Assembly: GCF_030014955.1 (NCBI RefSeq)
Contig: NZ_JAGRPV010000001.1
Span: 5,084,001 to 5,148,000, forward strand
Origin: Cohnella hashimotonis
GTDB lineage: Bacteria > Bacillota > Bacilli > Paenibacillales > Paenibacillaceae
Length of the DNA stretch: 64,000 nucleotides
Direction: 5' to 3'
Shown here: piece after piece, positions 24,091 to 31,745 of the stretch
How the letters are laid out: each line of letters starts with the position of its first letter
Numbering within the stretch: position 1 is the first letter of the stretch
Position numbers and translations under genes: made by a program
Notes under the pieces: generated by a model
Told to the model about the DNA's origin: nothing
Database searches by the model: none
Seen by the model: only the letters and a program-made list of their open reading frames with translations

Positions 24091-26280
24091 TTAAGCCTCC
24101 GCCGGTCCCTTCATCGTCAAGCTGACGCGGCCTTTCTTCAGATCGGCGCTCATGACCCACACCTTGACCGTGTCGCCGACGGCGACGACCTCTGTCGGGT
24201 GCTTCACGAACCGGTTGCTGATCTGCGAAATATGCACCAGACCGTCGTTTTTGATGCCGATATCGACGAAAGCGCCGAAGTCTACGACATTACGCACCGT
24301 ACCGGTCAGCTCCATTCCCGGCTTCAGGTCCTCGATATCAAGGACGTCCGTATGGAAAATCGGCGCCGGCAGCTCGTCCCGGGGATCGCGTCCCGGCCGC
24401 TGGAGGCTGTCGAGGATGTCGCGCAGCGTCGGTACGCCGACGCCCAGCTCGGCCGCCGTCTCCGTGACATTAAGTCCGCGCAGGCGCTCCTTGACCTCGT
24501 CGGTGCCGATACGATCCAGCTTCATGCCGAGCGCCTTGAACAGCTTGTCCACGAAGCCGTACGACTCGGGGTGGATCGGCGTACGGTCGAGCGGATGTCC
24601 GCCGTCCGTAATACGCAGGAAGCCCGCGCATTGCTCGAATGCCTTCGCGCCGAGCCGCGGCACCTTCTGCAGCTGCTTGCGGTCGGTGAACTTGCCGTTC
24701 TCTTCGCGCGCCTTGACGATATTTTTGGCCAGCGTGGCGTTGATGCCCGACACGTACGACAGCAGCGAAGGCGAAGCCGTGTTGACGTCGACGCCGACGT
24801 GGTTGACCGCCGACTCCACGACGCCGCCGAGGCTCTCGTCGAGCCGCTTCTGCGAGACGTCGTGCTGGTACTGCCCGACGCCGATCGCTTTGGGCTCGAT
24901 CTTCACGAGCTCCGCCAGCGGATCCTGGAGCCGGCGCGCGATCGATACTGCGCTGCGCTCGGCGACGTCGAGATCGGGGAATTCCTCCTGCGCGAGCTTG
25001 GACGCCGAATACACGCTGGCTCCAGCCTCGTTTACGATCAGATACTGCAGCCCGCGCTCCGGCATCCCCTTGATCACCGACACGACGAATTGCTCCGTCT
25101 CGCGCGAAGCCGTGCCGTTGCCGACGACGATCAGCGTCACGCCGTACTGCCCGATCAGCCTGCGGAACAGCGCTTCCGCCTCAGCCTTTTTATTGTGCGG
25201 CGGCGTCGGATAGGACACGGCCACTTCGAGCAGTTTGCCCGTATCGTCGACGACGGCCAGCTTGCATCCCGTGCGGTATGCCGGGTCTACGCCGAGCACG
25301 ACCTGTCCCTTGACGGGCGGCTGCAGCAGCAGATTCCGGAGGTTCTCGGAAAAGATGGAGATCGCGTGCTCCTCCGCCTTCTCCGTCAGCTCGCCGCGCA
25401 GCTCGCGCTCGATCGATGGAGCGATCAGCCGCTTGTAGGCGTCCTCCGCCGCCGCCGCGAGCGCGTCGCGAGCCGGGGACGGGCCGCGCAGCGTACGTCT
25501 GTGCAGCTCGGCTACCACGCGCTCCGACGGCACCTCGAGGCCGACGCCGAGCACGTCCTCCCGCTCGCCGCGATTGATGGCCAGCACCCGGTGCGGAGGC
25601 AGCCGTTTGACCGGCTCGCTGTATTTGTAATACATCTCGTAGACGGATTCGGCCTCCGCATTTTTGGCCTTGCATTGCAGGACGCCCTGGTCCCAGGTAA
25701 AGCGGCGCACCCACTTGCGGATGTCCGCGTCGTCCGCGATACCCTCGGCCACGATGTCCATCGCGCCCTGGATCGCTTCCTCCGCGCTGCCGACGCCCTT
25801 GGCGGCGTCGATATACCGGGCGGCTTCGCGCAGCAAATCGCCCTGCCGCGGCTGCGACAGCAGCCAGTTCGCAAGCGGCTCAAGCCCCCGCTCCTTGGCT
25901 ACGCTCGCCCTCGTCTTGCGCTTTTGCCGGTAAGGCCGGTACAGGTCCTCAAGCTCCTGCAGCTTCACCGCGGCGCCGATCGCCTTCGACAGCTCCGGCG
26001 TCAGCTTGCCCTGCTCGTCGATCAGGCGAAGCACTTCGCCCTTGCGGTCCTCCAGCTGCTTAAGGTAGCCGCGGCGCTCCTCTATGGCCCGAAGGACGTT
26101 CTCGTCGAGCTCGCCGGTCATCTCCTTGCGATAGCGGGCGATGAACGGAATCGTGTTGCCCTCGTCGAGCAGTCCCGCCACCGTGCGCACCTGCGCAGGC
26201 TTAAGGCCAAGCTCGGATGCGATCTGCGCGATCATGCGCTCCGCCGCAAGCTTCGCGTCCGGCAATGTCGCTTCATTCAT
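24091..26280 (-). CDS. tex: Tex family RNA-binding transcription accessory protein
   Basis: 729 residues from ATG 26280 (GAGGGAG upstream; a longer frame to 26319 lacks a better site). Order of parts: N-terminal helical Tex region (PFIARYRKEMTGELDE), YqgF/RNase H-like domain (VLGVDPAYRTGCKLAVVDD; VGNGTASRETEQF), helix-hairpin-helix pair (YVSGINATLAKNIV), and a C-terminal S1 RNA-binding domain (GTVRNVVDFGAFVDIG ... LVHISQIS). A full-length Tex, ubiquitous in bacteria, acting on nucleic acids and RNA polymerase. Confidence 0.96.
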   Translation of the reverse strand: MNEATLPDAKLAAERMIAQIASELGLKPAQVRTVAGLLDEGNTIPFIARYRKEMTGELDENVLRAIEERRGYLKQLEDRKGEVLRLIDEQGKLTPELSKAIGAAVKLQELEDLYRPYRQKRKTRASVAKERGLEPLANWLLSQPRQGDLLREAARYIDAAKGVGSAEEAIQGAMDIVAEGIADDADIRKWVRRFTWDQGVLQCKAKNAEAESVYEMYYKYSEPVKRLPPHRVLAINRGEREDVLGVGLEVPSERVVAELHRRTLRGPSPARDALAAAAEDAYKRLIAPSIERELRGELTEKAEEHAISIFSENLRNLLLQPPVKGQVVLGVDPAYRTGCKLAVVDDTGKLLEVAVSYPTPPHNKKAEAEALFRRLIGQYGVTLIVVGNGTASRETEQFVVSVIKGMPERGLQYLIVNEAGASVYSASKLAQEEFPDLDVAERSAVSIARRLQDPLAELVKIEPKAIGVGQYQHDVSQKRLDESLGGVVESAVNHVGVDVNTASPSLLSYVSGINATLAKNIVKAREENGKFTDRKQLQKVPRLGAKAFEQCAGFLRITDGGHPLDRTPIHPESYGFVDKLFKALGMKLDRIGTDEVKERLRGLNVTETAAELGVGVPTLRDILDSLQRPGRDPRDELPAPIFHTDVLDIEDLKPGMELTGTVRNVVDFGAFVDIGIKNDGLVHISQISNRFVKHPTEVVAVGDTVKVWVMSADLKKGRVSLTMKGPAEA

Positions 26281-26321
26281 GGTACGTCGGCTCCCTCTGG
26301 TCAAGTCTTTTTCCATCATAA

Positions 26322-26348
26322 CAAAAGACGCCTCCGTCAGGAAGCGTC
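26322..26348 (-). terminator. Terminator after the TetR gene
   Basis: Minus-strand stem GACGCTTCC/GGAGGCGTC with one mismatch and a TCTTTTGTT tail. Confidence 0.75.
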
Positions 26349-26361
26349 CACAAGACTCGCA

Positions 26362-26976
26362 TTATAGCGCCACCGAAGGCTTGTCCATGTCCGGGCAGCG
26401 CAGCGCGGCGAGCACAAAAGCCGTCATATCCTCGCACAGCCGCTCCGAATCGGGTATGGGCTCCAGCAGCACCGGGTCGAAAAAGCTGAATTCGCGCCTG
26501 TACGTAATGCCTCCCCACAGATAGAGGAATGCGCTGTCGAGCGAACGGTAATGAAAAACGCCGCGACGCTTGCCCTCTGCGAGCAGGGAGCGAATCTTCT
26601 CCCAGATCGGCATCAGATACGCCCGGATGAAGTCTCGCCTGCACGTCTCGTTGCCGATCTCGTTCTGAATAACGCGAATGAGGTCTGGGTCCTCCAATTG
26701 AAACTTGACGATCTCGCGGATGACGACCTTAAGGCCTGCGACCGGCTCCATCGGCGCGGCAATCGTCTCCCGAACGAGCTCGATGGGAAAAAATTCGTCC
26801 ATCAACGCCTCAAAAAGCTTGTCCTTGCCTTGAAAATAATAGGACACGAGCGCGGGATTCGTATCCGCCTCGAGGCCTAGCGCCCGAACCGTCGTCCCTT
26901 CAAAGCCCTGCCGTGCGAAAAGCCGCTTGGCAGCCAGCAATATGCGCATCCTTGCATCTAGCTCGTAGGTACTCAT
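26362..26976 (-). CDS. TetR/AcrR family regulator
   Basis: 204 residues, ATG with GGAGGG upstream. The N-terminal HTH (about 10-56) is clear: ILLAAKRLFARQGFEGTTV, then ALVSYYFQGKDKLFEAL. The C-terminal ligand domain resembles the CecR/DUF1956-like group by pattern only. No target gene is obvious: the neighbours tex and ndoA are core genes. Probably autoregulated. Confidence 0.9.
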   Translation of the reverse strand: MSTYELDARMRILLAAKRLFARQGFEGTTVRALGLEADTNPALVSYYFQGKDKLFEALMDEFFPIELVRETIAAPMEPVAGLKVVIREIVKFQLEDPDLIRVIQNEIGNETCRRDFIRAYLMPIWEKIRSLLAEGKRRGVFHYRSLDSAFLYLWGGITYRREFSFFDPVLLEPIPDSERLCEDMTAFVLAALRCPDMDKPSVAL

Positions 26977-27090
26977 AATCCCTCCACGCCAAAAAAAGCT
27001 TTAGTGCTTCACCGCATTATCTCTATTATGCAGCACAGGACCCGGGTGAAGCAAGCAAACGTTTGTCGAAAATGTGGTATATTTTATGCA

Positions 27091-27128
27091 AAAAAAGAAC
27101 GGCTCCTTCCCTATGAAGGAACCGCTCT
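27091..27128 (-). terminator. Terminator of the alr-ndoAI-ndoA operon
   Basis: Minus-strand stem of about 14 bp (AGAGCGGTTCCTTC with GAAGGAGCCGTTCT) followed by six T, directly after ndoA. Confidence 0.9.
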
Positions 27129-27478
27129 TAAAAATCGATCAGACCGACGCTAATAAGCAGCGCCTCGTCTACTTTTCTCATCATTTCCTCATCCAAATGC
27201 GTGATCTTGTCCGTGAGACGCTGCTTGTCGATCGTCCGGATCTGCTCGAGCAGCACGACCGAATCGCGCTCCATTCCGTGCTCCTTCGCCTCGATCTCCA
27301 CATGCGTCGGAAGCTTCGCCTTTTGAATCTGCGCCGTAATCGCCGCTACGATAACCGTCGGACTGAACCGGTTGCCGATATCGTTCTGAATGACGAGCAC
27401 AGGGCGCACGCCGCCCTGCTCGGACCCGACGACAGGCGACAGGTCCGCGTAGAACACATCCCCGCGTTTGACGATCAA
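27128..27478 (-). CDS. ndoA: mRNA interferase NdoA (EndoA/MazF-type toxin)
   Basis: 116 residues, TTG start three bases after the antitoxin stop. The sequence [40 protein letters not shown] and the conserved length match the Bacillus EndoA/MazF fold toxins that cut RNA at UACAU-type sites. It is the last gene of the alr-ndoAI-ndoA set. Fully intact. Confidence 0.95.
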   Translation of the reverse strand: MIVKRGDVFYADLSPVVGSEQGGVRPVLVIQNDIGNRFSPTVIVAAITAQIQKAKLPTHVEIEAKEHGMERDSVVLLEQIRTIDKQRLTDKITHLDEEMMRKVDEALLISVGLIDF

Positions 27479-27481
27479 TCG

Positions 27482-27763
27482 CTACACCCCGCTCACGAGC
27501 CGTCCGAGCGTGCTCTCTGCGTCTTCCTCGGCATGGAACGCTTCGGATGCCATGTTCAGGTTAATCTTGGCCATCTCCAGGTATCCCCGCTGCATCGCGT
27601 CGCGGATCAGTCGTTTCTTTCTGTCGACCAGATACTGCTTCATCGCCTGACGGACGACTTCGCTGCGATTGGAATTCTCGTTCGCCGCGACATAGTCCAC
27701 CTCGCGCAGCAGATGATCGGGCAGACTGATCATAATCCGCTTCGTATTGTGCAAATTGGCCAC
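27482..27763 (-). CDS. ndoAI: Antitoxin EndoAI (ribbon-helix-helix)
   Basis: 93 residues from GTG 27763 (GGGGGTG about nine bases upstream). N-terminal RHH domain: NTKRIMISLPDHLLREVDYV and NSNRSEVVRQAM. The C-terminal acidic helix wraps the toxin. It neutralises NdoA and is encoded just before it. Confidence 0.93.
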   Translation of the reverse strand: MANLHNTKRIMISLPDHLLREVDYVAANENSNRSEVVRQAMKQYLVDRKKRLIRDAMQRGYLEMAKINLNMASEAFHAEEDAESTLGRLVSGV

Positions 27764-27913
27764 CGAACACGCACCCCCAAAAAATATCCATCCTGCAATA
27801 ATTCCCAGTATCTCGTTACCTGAAAAGAAATATACGAATATCATACCATTCGCGCCGTCCGCGTGTCATTCCTGCTTGACGGCATCAAAATTGTCGAATT
27901 GCTCCCCCGCTTG

Positions 27914-29107
27914 CTACTGCCGCAGCAGCGGGTTCGTCACGCCGACGATCTTGCCGTCGCTGACGTACACTCTCGGCACGCGGGCCGCAACCATGCAAGT
28001 AATCTCGTAATTAATCGTGCCCAGCTTGTCGGCGAGCTCCTCGACCGGCAGCAGCGCATCGCCTTGACGGCCGAACAACACGACTTCCTCGTCGGCCATC
28101 CAAGGAGACTCGTCTCCGGAAGACACTTCGTCCAGACGCACCATGCACTGGTCCATGCAAATCGAGCCTACTACGGGATGCCGGCGCCCTCTCGCGAGCA
28201 CCTCGGCCCGGCCGGACAGCATCCGGCTGAAGCCGTCGGCATAGCCGATCGGCAGCGTGCCGATCGACTCGCGCTTCTCGGTGAAGTACCTCGTGCCGTA
28301 GCTGATGCCTTCGCCCGCGGCGAGCGTCTTGACATGGGCGAGCCGCGTACGCAGCGACATGACCGGCGCGAGCGGAAGCTCGTCGTGCCGGACCTCGCCG
28401 CTCGGATACAGGCCATACATGCCGATGCCGAGCCGCAGCATGCCGCCGACCTGAGGCGGCAGATCGATGCCGGCGGCGGTATTGCCCGCATGCACGATCT
28501 CGAGCGGCAGGCCCGCCTGCCGGACATAATCGACGACCGAAGCGAAGCGCTCGGCCTGCATCATCGTGTAGCTCTTGTCGTTCTCGTCCGCTCGCGCGTA
28601 GTGCGTGTACATGCCTTGGACCGCCAACTGCGGCAGCTTGCAGGCCCGCTCCAGAAAGCGCTCGGCGGCAGCCCCCGGCAGAACGCCGAGTCTGCCCATG
28701 CCGGAGTCAACTTTGACATGAGCGACGAGCTTCGCCCCTTCTACGGGCATTCGTTCGATCGCATCGAGTTGATCCTCGCGATACAACGTCACGGCAATGC
28801 CGCGCTCGCGAGCGATCGGAAAAGCGTCGGACGGCGTGAGTCCCAGCACGAGCACGGGCGTATCGATGCCCCCGTCGCGCAGCTGCAGCGCTTCGTCCAA
28901 AAAGGCGACGCCCAGATAATCCGCGCCGGCCTCTGCAGCCGTTCGCGCGGACCAAACCGCGCCGTGGCCATATGCGTTGGCCTTGACCGAGGCGAGCAGC
29001 CTCGTACCCGGCGCAAGGCGCGACTTGAACGCGGTCACGTTGGCGCGAAGCGCGTCAAGCGAGATCACGGCAGCCGTCGGCCTGTAATACCCTTCCACGT
29101 ACGTCAC
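27914..29107 (-). CDS. alr: Alanine racemase
   Basis: 397 residues from GTG 29107; a second in-frame GTG at 29098 has a slightly better AGGTG spacing and may be the true start. TIM-barrel domain with the PLP lysine in SVKANAYGHG (about residue 41), then a beta domain with the catalytic Tyr region (GISYGTRYFTEKRE) and SICMDQCMVRLD. Makes D-alanine for peptidoglycan. Upstream of ndoAI-ndoA as in Bacillus. Confidence 0.96.
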   Translation of the reverse strand: MTYVEGYYRPTAAVISLDALRANVTAFKSRLAPGTRLLASVKANAYGHGAVWSARTAAEAGADYLGVAFLDEALQLRDGGIDTPVLVLGLTPSDAFPIARERGIAVTLYREDQLDAIERMPVEGAKLVAHVKVDSGMGRLGVLPGAAAERFLERACKLPQLAVQGMYTHYARADENDKSYTMMQAERFASVVDYVRQAGLPLEIVHAGNTAAGIDLPPQVGGMLRLGIGMYGLYPSGEVRHDELPLAPVMSLRTRLAHVKTLAAGEGISYGTRYFTEKRESIGTLPIGYADGFSRMLSGRAEVLARGRRHPVVGSICMDQCMVRLDEVSSGDESPWMADEEVVLFGRQGDALLPVEELADKLGTINYEITCMVAARVPRVYVSDGKIVGVTNPLLRQ

Positions 29108-29221
29108 CTACTTTTGCCAGAAAACAGTTTGCTTCCTAATAAGGTAATGTTACCGGGCGCAGACCGTACTGTCAACGCAAGACCGTCAGCCAAAGCTTGG
29201 CTATCCGTCTCTCGGATGCCA

Positions 29222-29247
29222 AAAAGCCGGTCATGGGACCGGCTTTT
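29222..29247 (-). terminator. Terminator after the YdcC-like gene
   Basis: An 11-bp perfect stem AAAAGCCGGTC/GACCGGCTTTT with a 4-base loop and T run on the minus strand. Confidence 0.92.
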
Positions 29248-29279
29248 GGCTGTAAATGAGAAATTCATGAGAGAAGGGA

Positions 29280-30428
29280 TTACTTGCCGGATTGGTCGAC
29301 GAGCGCCTGGGCGACGCGAACCATCTCCTCGTTCGGCAGATCGACAGTCGTCAGGCGGTAATCCACGCCGTCGTACGTCCATGCCAGCGATCTGGTGTCG
29401 TCTTCGGTCAGGAAGCCGACGGTGAAGCCGAGGTCGAGCGCCTTGGTTTGCGCCAGCGCCGAGACGGCGCGGTCCTTGGACTGCGATTCGACGATCGAGA
29501 AATCGTAAGTGCCGCTGTAGCGCAGCATGACGCCTTGCGCCCCGTCGCCGAGCTGCACGTCGAAAGGCGCTTCCACTTGCGTCACGCCTTGCGGCAGCAT
29601 GAGCGGATCGGGCTCGATCGCCGCCATCTCGACGGCCGGCTCGGCGGTTTTGCCGTCCGTGCCGTCTGCCGGATCGGCAGTTGCCGGATCGGCAGTTGCC
29701 GGGTCTGCGGCCGTGCCGGCCGTGCCGGTCGCGTCCGGCGAAGCGCCGTCGATCGGCAGCGCGCCGGTCGTGCTGGCATCGCCCTTCGGCGTCGCGAGGT
29801 TCTGCTGCATGTCGAACGCGGACTTGTCGAACTTTTTGCCGAACTCGAAGCTGTCGAACTTCACGTCCACCAGCACGTTCGAATTCGTGTCCGTCACCTC
29901 GACGAGCTGCGGCGAGTAGTCGCTCTTGTCGAGCCAGATCTTCTGGCGGGCGAACGAGCCGTTCTGATAATTGCCGGCCATCACGTTGAAAACGTAAGAG
30001 TCCTTCTCTGCCGCGAACTGGCGCGAGTTGTCGACGGTGATGCTGTGCAGGAGCGTTTGCAGCAGGTACACTTGGCCTTGGTTGTCCGGCCAGTCGCTCT
30101 GGAAACGGTAGCTCTTATTGAGGCTCGGCGTCAGGACAAACACGCCGTCGTCGTTGCGGAGCACGATCTGCGTCACGTCGCGGCTGGCGCTCGTCAGCGC
30201 GACGCGGTAATAGTTAGGCTTTTGGTACCATACTTCGACCTTGTAAGCCTGCGGCTGCTGCCCGGTATGCAGCGTCATGACGCCGCTTCCTTGGTAGCTG
30301 TCCATCTTGTCCGACAACTTGGTCAGATCCTTCACGACCGAATCGGCGTTCTTGCCCGCGCCGCATCCCGACAGCAACGTCGCGACGAGCACCAGGGCAG
30401 CCGCGATCCACGGCAGCTTGCGAAGCAT
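29280..30428 (-). CDS. ydcC: LolA-like sporulation lipoprotein (YdcC-like)
   Basis: 382 residues from ATG 30428 (GAGGGG upstream). Lipobox LLSGC, a LolA/LppX-type beta fold (about 25-215: SYQGSGVMTLHTG, YYRVALTS, KIWLDKSDYSPQL), a low-complexity linker with a repeated ADPAT unit, and a DUF4367-like C-terminal region ending in WTYDGVDYRLTTVDLP. In Bacillus ydcC lies directly upstream of alr and is a sigma-E-controlled mother-cell gene; the same order here supports the call. It is the last host gene before the tail cluster. Confidence 0.85.
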   Translation of the reverse strand: MLRKLPWIAAALVLVATLLSGCGAGKNADSVVKDLTKLSDKMDSYQGSGVMTLHTGQQPQAYKVEVWYQKPNYYRVALTSASRDVTQIVLRNDDGVFVLTPSLNKSYRFQSDWPDNQGQVYLLQTLLHSITVDNSRQFAAEKDSYVFNVMAGNYQNGSFARQKIWLDKSDYSPQLVEVTDTNSNVLVDVKFDSFEFGKKFDKSAFDMQQNLATPKGDASTTGALPIDGASPDATGTAGTAADPATADPATADPADGTDGKTAEPAVEMAAIEPDPLMLPQGVTQVEAPFDVQLGDGAQGVMLRYSGTYDFSIVESQSKDRAVSALAQTKALDLGFTVGFLTEDDTRSLAWTYDGVDYRLTTVDLPNEEMVRVAQALVDQSGK

Positions 30429-30518
30429 CACATCAACCCCTCTTCGATTGGTTAGTCCATGCTTCATTCCTATGAGGGGACTTGACCAAATATGCGGACG
30501 AGATTGACGAGCTTTCTC

Positions 30519-30851
30519 TTAAGAAGGAATCGACTTGTTGTTGGGCTCGGGCTCCCCAGCGCCAAGCTCGCTGACCACCTTGTTATGCATCTGGCCTGCA
30601 GCGAGCGCGACGAGCAGACCGTTTGCTCCGGACAACAGATAAAGACGCCAATCCACCGGCGAAGCGCCCGATGCAACTTGCGCAAGCGCAAGGATGGCCC
30701 AGCCGACTAAAATCGCGTACACGTCGGTCGGCAAGCCGGGCAGCCACCGGTCGACGAGCGACTTCGTGTACTGCACGACGAGAAACGTGAACAACGCAGC
30801 ACCGGTCAACGTACCCAATGCGTTCCATGTAAAAAGCGCATCGGTGGTCAT
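30519..30851 (-). CDS. Small membrane protein, holin-like
   Basis: 110 residues, start overlapping the previous gene stop (ATGA). About three hydrophobic segments (TLTGAALFTFLVVQYTKSL, ILVGWAILALAQVA, LYLLSGANGLLVALAAG) and a polar C-terminal tail. Size, topology and position at the end of the tail operon suit a phage holin, but no family is certain. Confidence 0.6.
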   Translation of the reverse strand: MTTDALFTWNALGTLTGAALFTFLVVQYTKSLVDRWLPGLPTDVYAILVGWAILALAQVASGASPVDWRLYLLSGANGLLVALAAGQMHNKVVSELGAGEPEPNNKSIPS

Positions 30852-31204
30852 AGGACTTCTTTCTCCTTTCGGCTAATGCGTTTAAAACGGATCCAAAGGT
30901 CGTATTTGCGCGTGTAAGTTAAATAAGAAAGTATGCCTAGACCGAGCGTCGTGCCGAGCGCAGCTATGAGGCACAGCAGGCTCTGCATACGCCCCAGCTT
31001 ATCTTCCTGTAGAAGCCACAAAATCGTTGAGGCATGGGCGACTTCAGATAAAAGAAAAAGGAGCATTGCCAGCATAAACGCGCTGACGATCCCCCTGCGG
31101 AAACGTTCCATTACATATATGCGGTGGGCAAGCAGCAAATAGACGGCGCTGCCGGCGCTCACTATGCAGGCTGTAAACAACGCGGGACCGTTCCAATCTT
31201 GCAT
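30848..31204 (-). CDS. Small membrane protein of the tail cluster
   Basis: 118 residues, ATG preceded by AAAGGGGAG, three bases after the previous stop. Three hydrophobic segments and a basic end (KRISRKEKEVL). Not recognised; it may be a second holin or antiholin. Confidence 0.55.
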   Translation of the reverse strand: MQDWNGPALFTACIVSAGSAVYLLLAHRIYVMERFRRGIVSAFMLAMLLFLLSEVAHASTILWLLQEDKLGRMQSLLCLIAALGTTLGLGILSYLTYTRKYDLWIRFKRISRKEKEVL

Positions 31205-31207
31205 AGG

Positions 31208-31387
31208 TTACTCCCCTTTCTCGTAGATCAGATACTTGGCAAAATTGTTGCGCCGAATTTCTTGCTGCAGCTGGCGCGACGCCGATCGGTATTGAATAAG
31301 CGCATCCTGCGTTTTCATGGATGCCCTTACAAGCTGCTTCCGTTTATCCCGGTACCAAGGGGACATTCGCACTATCCAATTCAACAT
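31208..31387 (-). CDS. Short basic protein of the tail cluster
   Basis: 59 residues from ATG 31387 (AAAGGGG upstream), beginning MLNWIVRMSPWYRDKRK and helical, rich in Arg/Lys/Gln. Tightly packed between two membrane-protein genes. Function unknown; similar small proteins lie in phage lysis cassettes. Confidence 0.55.
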   Translation of the reverse strand: MLNWIVRMSPWYRDKRKQLVRASMKTQDALIQYRSASRQLQQEIRRNNFAKYLIYEKGE

Positions 31388-31391
31388 GCCG

Positions 31392-31667
31392 TCATGCGCC
31401 CCTTTCTCCCGGATCATCCTTCTTTATGTTTTTAACCGCGCCGGCCAGCGCCCGATACGTCTCCTCCTGCTCGAAGAGCGCGGAGAGCAGCTCGTCCTTA
31501 TCCTGCTCGACTTTATCGAACAGTGACCGCGGTACAAGTCTGCCTGTCACGACAAGGCGCATCACATACAGCATCGTCACGAGGAAGATCAGCGCGAAGA
31601 TCAGCGCGACACCGTACTTCTCGGCCAGTTGCGCCAGCTTGGCGACCTGGTCAATATCTTCGTTCAT
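31392..31667 (-). CDS. BhlA/UviB-like holin
   Basis: 91 residues from ATG 31667 (AAAGGCGG upstream). One N-terminal membrane segment (GVALIFALIFLVTMLYVMRLV) and a charged coiled tail (DKVEQDKDELLSALFEQEET). This is the BhlA/UviB pattern of bacteriocin-release/holin-like proteins. It supports release by lysis; no endolysin gene is visible nearby. Confidence 0.75.
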   Translation of the reverse strand: MNEDIDQVAKLAQLAEKYGVALIFALIFLVTMLYVMRLVVTGRLVPRSLFDKVEQDKDELLSALFEQEETYRALAGAVKNIKKDDPGERGA

Positions 31668-31695
31668 TGCGGCGCACCGCCTTTGCAATAGAATA

Positions 31696-31715
31696 AGCCC
31701 CGCCGAGGCGGGGCT
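31696..31715 (-). terminator. Hairpin between fiber and lysis genes
   Basis: 8-bp GC stem AGCCCCGC/GCGGGGCT with a 4-base loop; the following T tract is weak, so readthrough into the holin genes is likely. Confidence 0.6.
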
Positions 31716-31745
31716 GTGTCGTGCTCGGAAAAATGCACGGTATGA

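Noticed and set aside
22901..24200. Long open frames opposite the sprT-like and tex genes
   Set aside because: They are complements of GC-rich coding sequence; the sense frames have clear domains and ribosome sites while the opposite frames give low-complexity Arg/Ala/Leu proteins.
24199..26367. 722-codon plus-strand frame antisense to tex
   Set aside because: It mirrors the tex codons (His/Arg/Leu-rich, no recognisable domain), a known artefact of high third-position GC.
30429..30518. Attachment-site direct repeat at the cluster border
   Set aside because: I compared this border by eye with the thrS-side border (57594-57906) and saw no matching repeat; no integrase is present.
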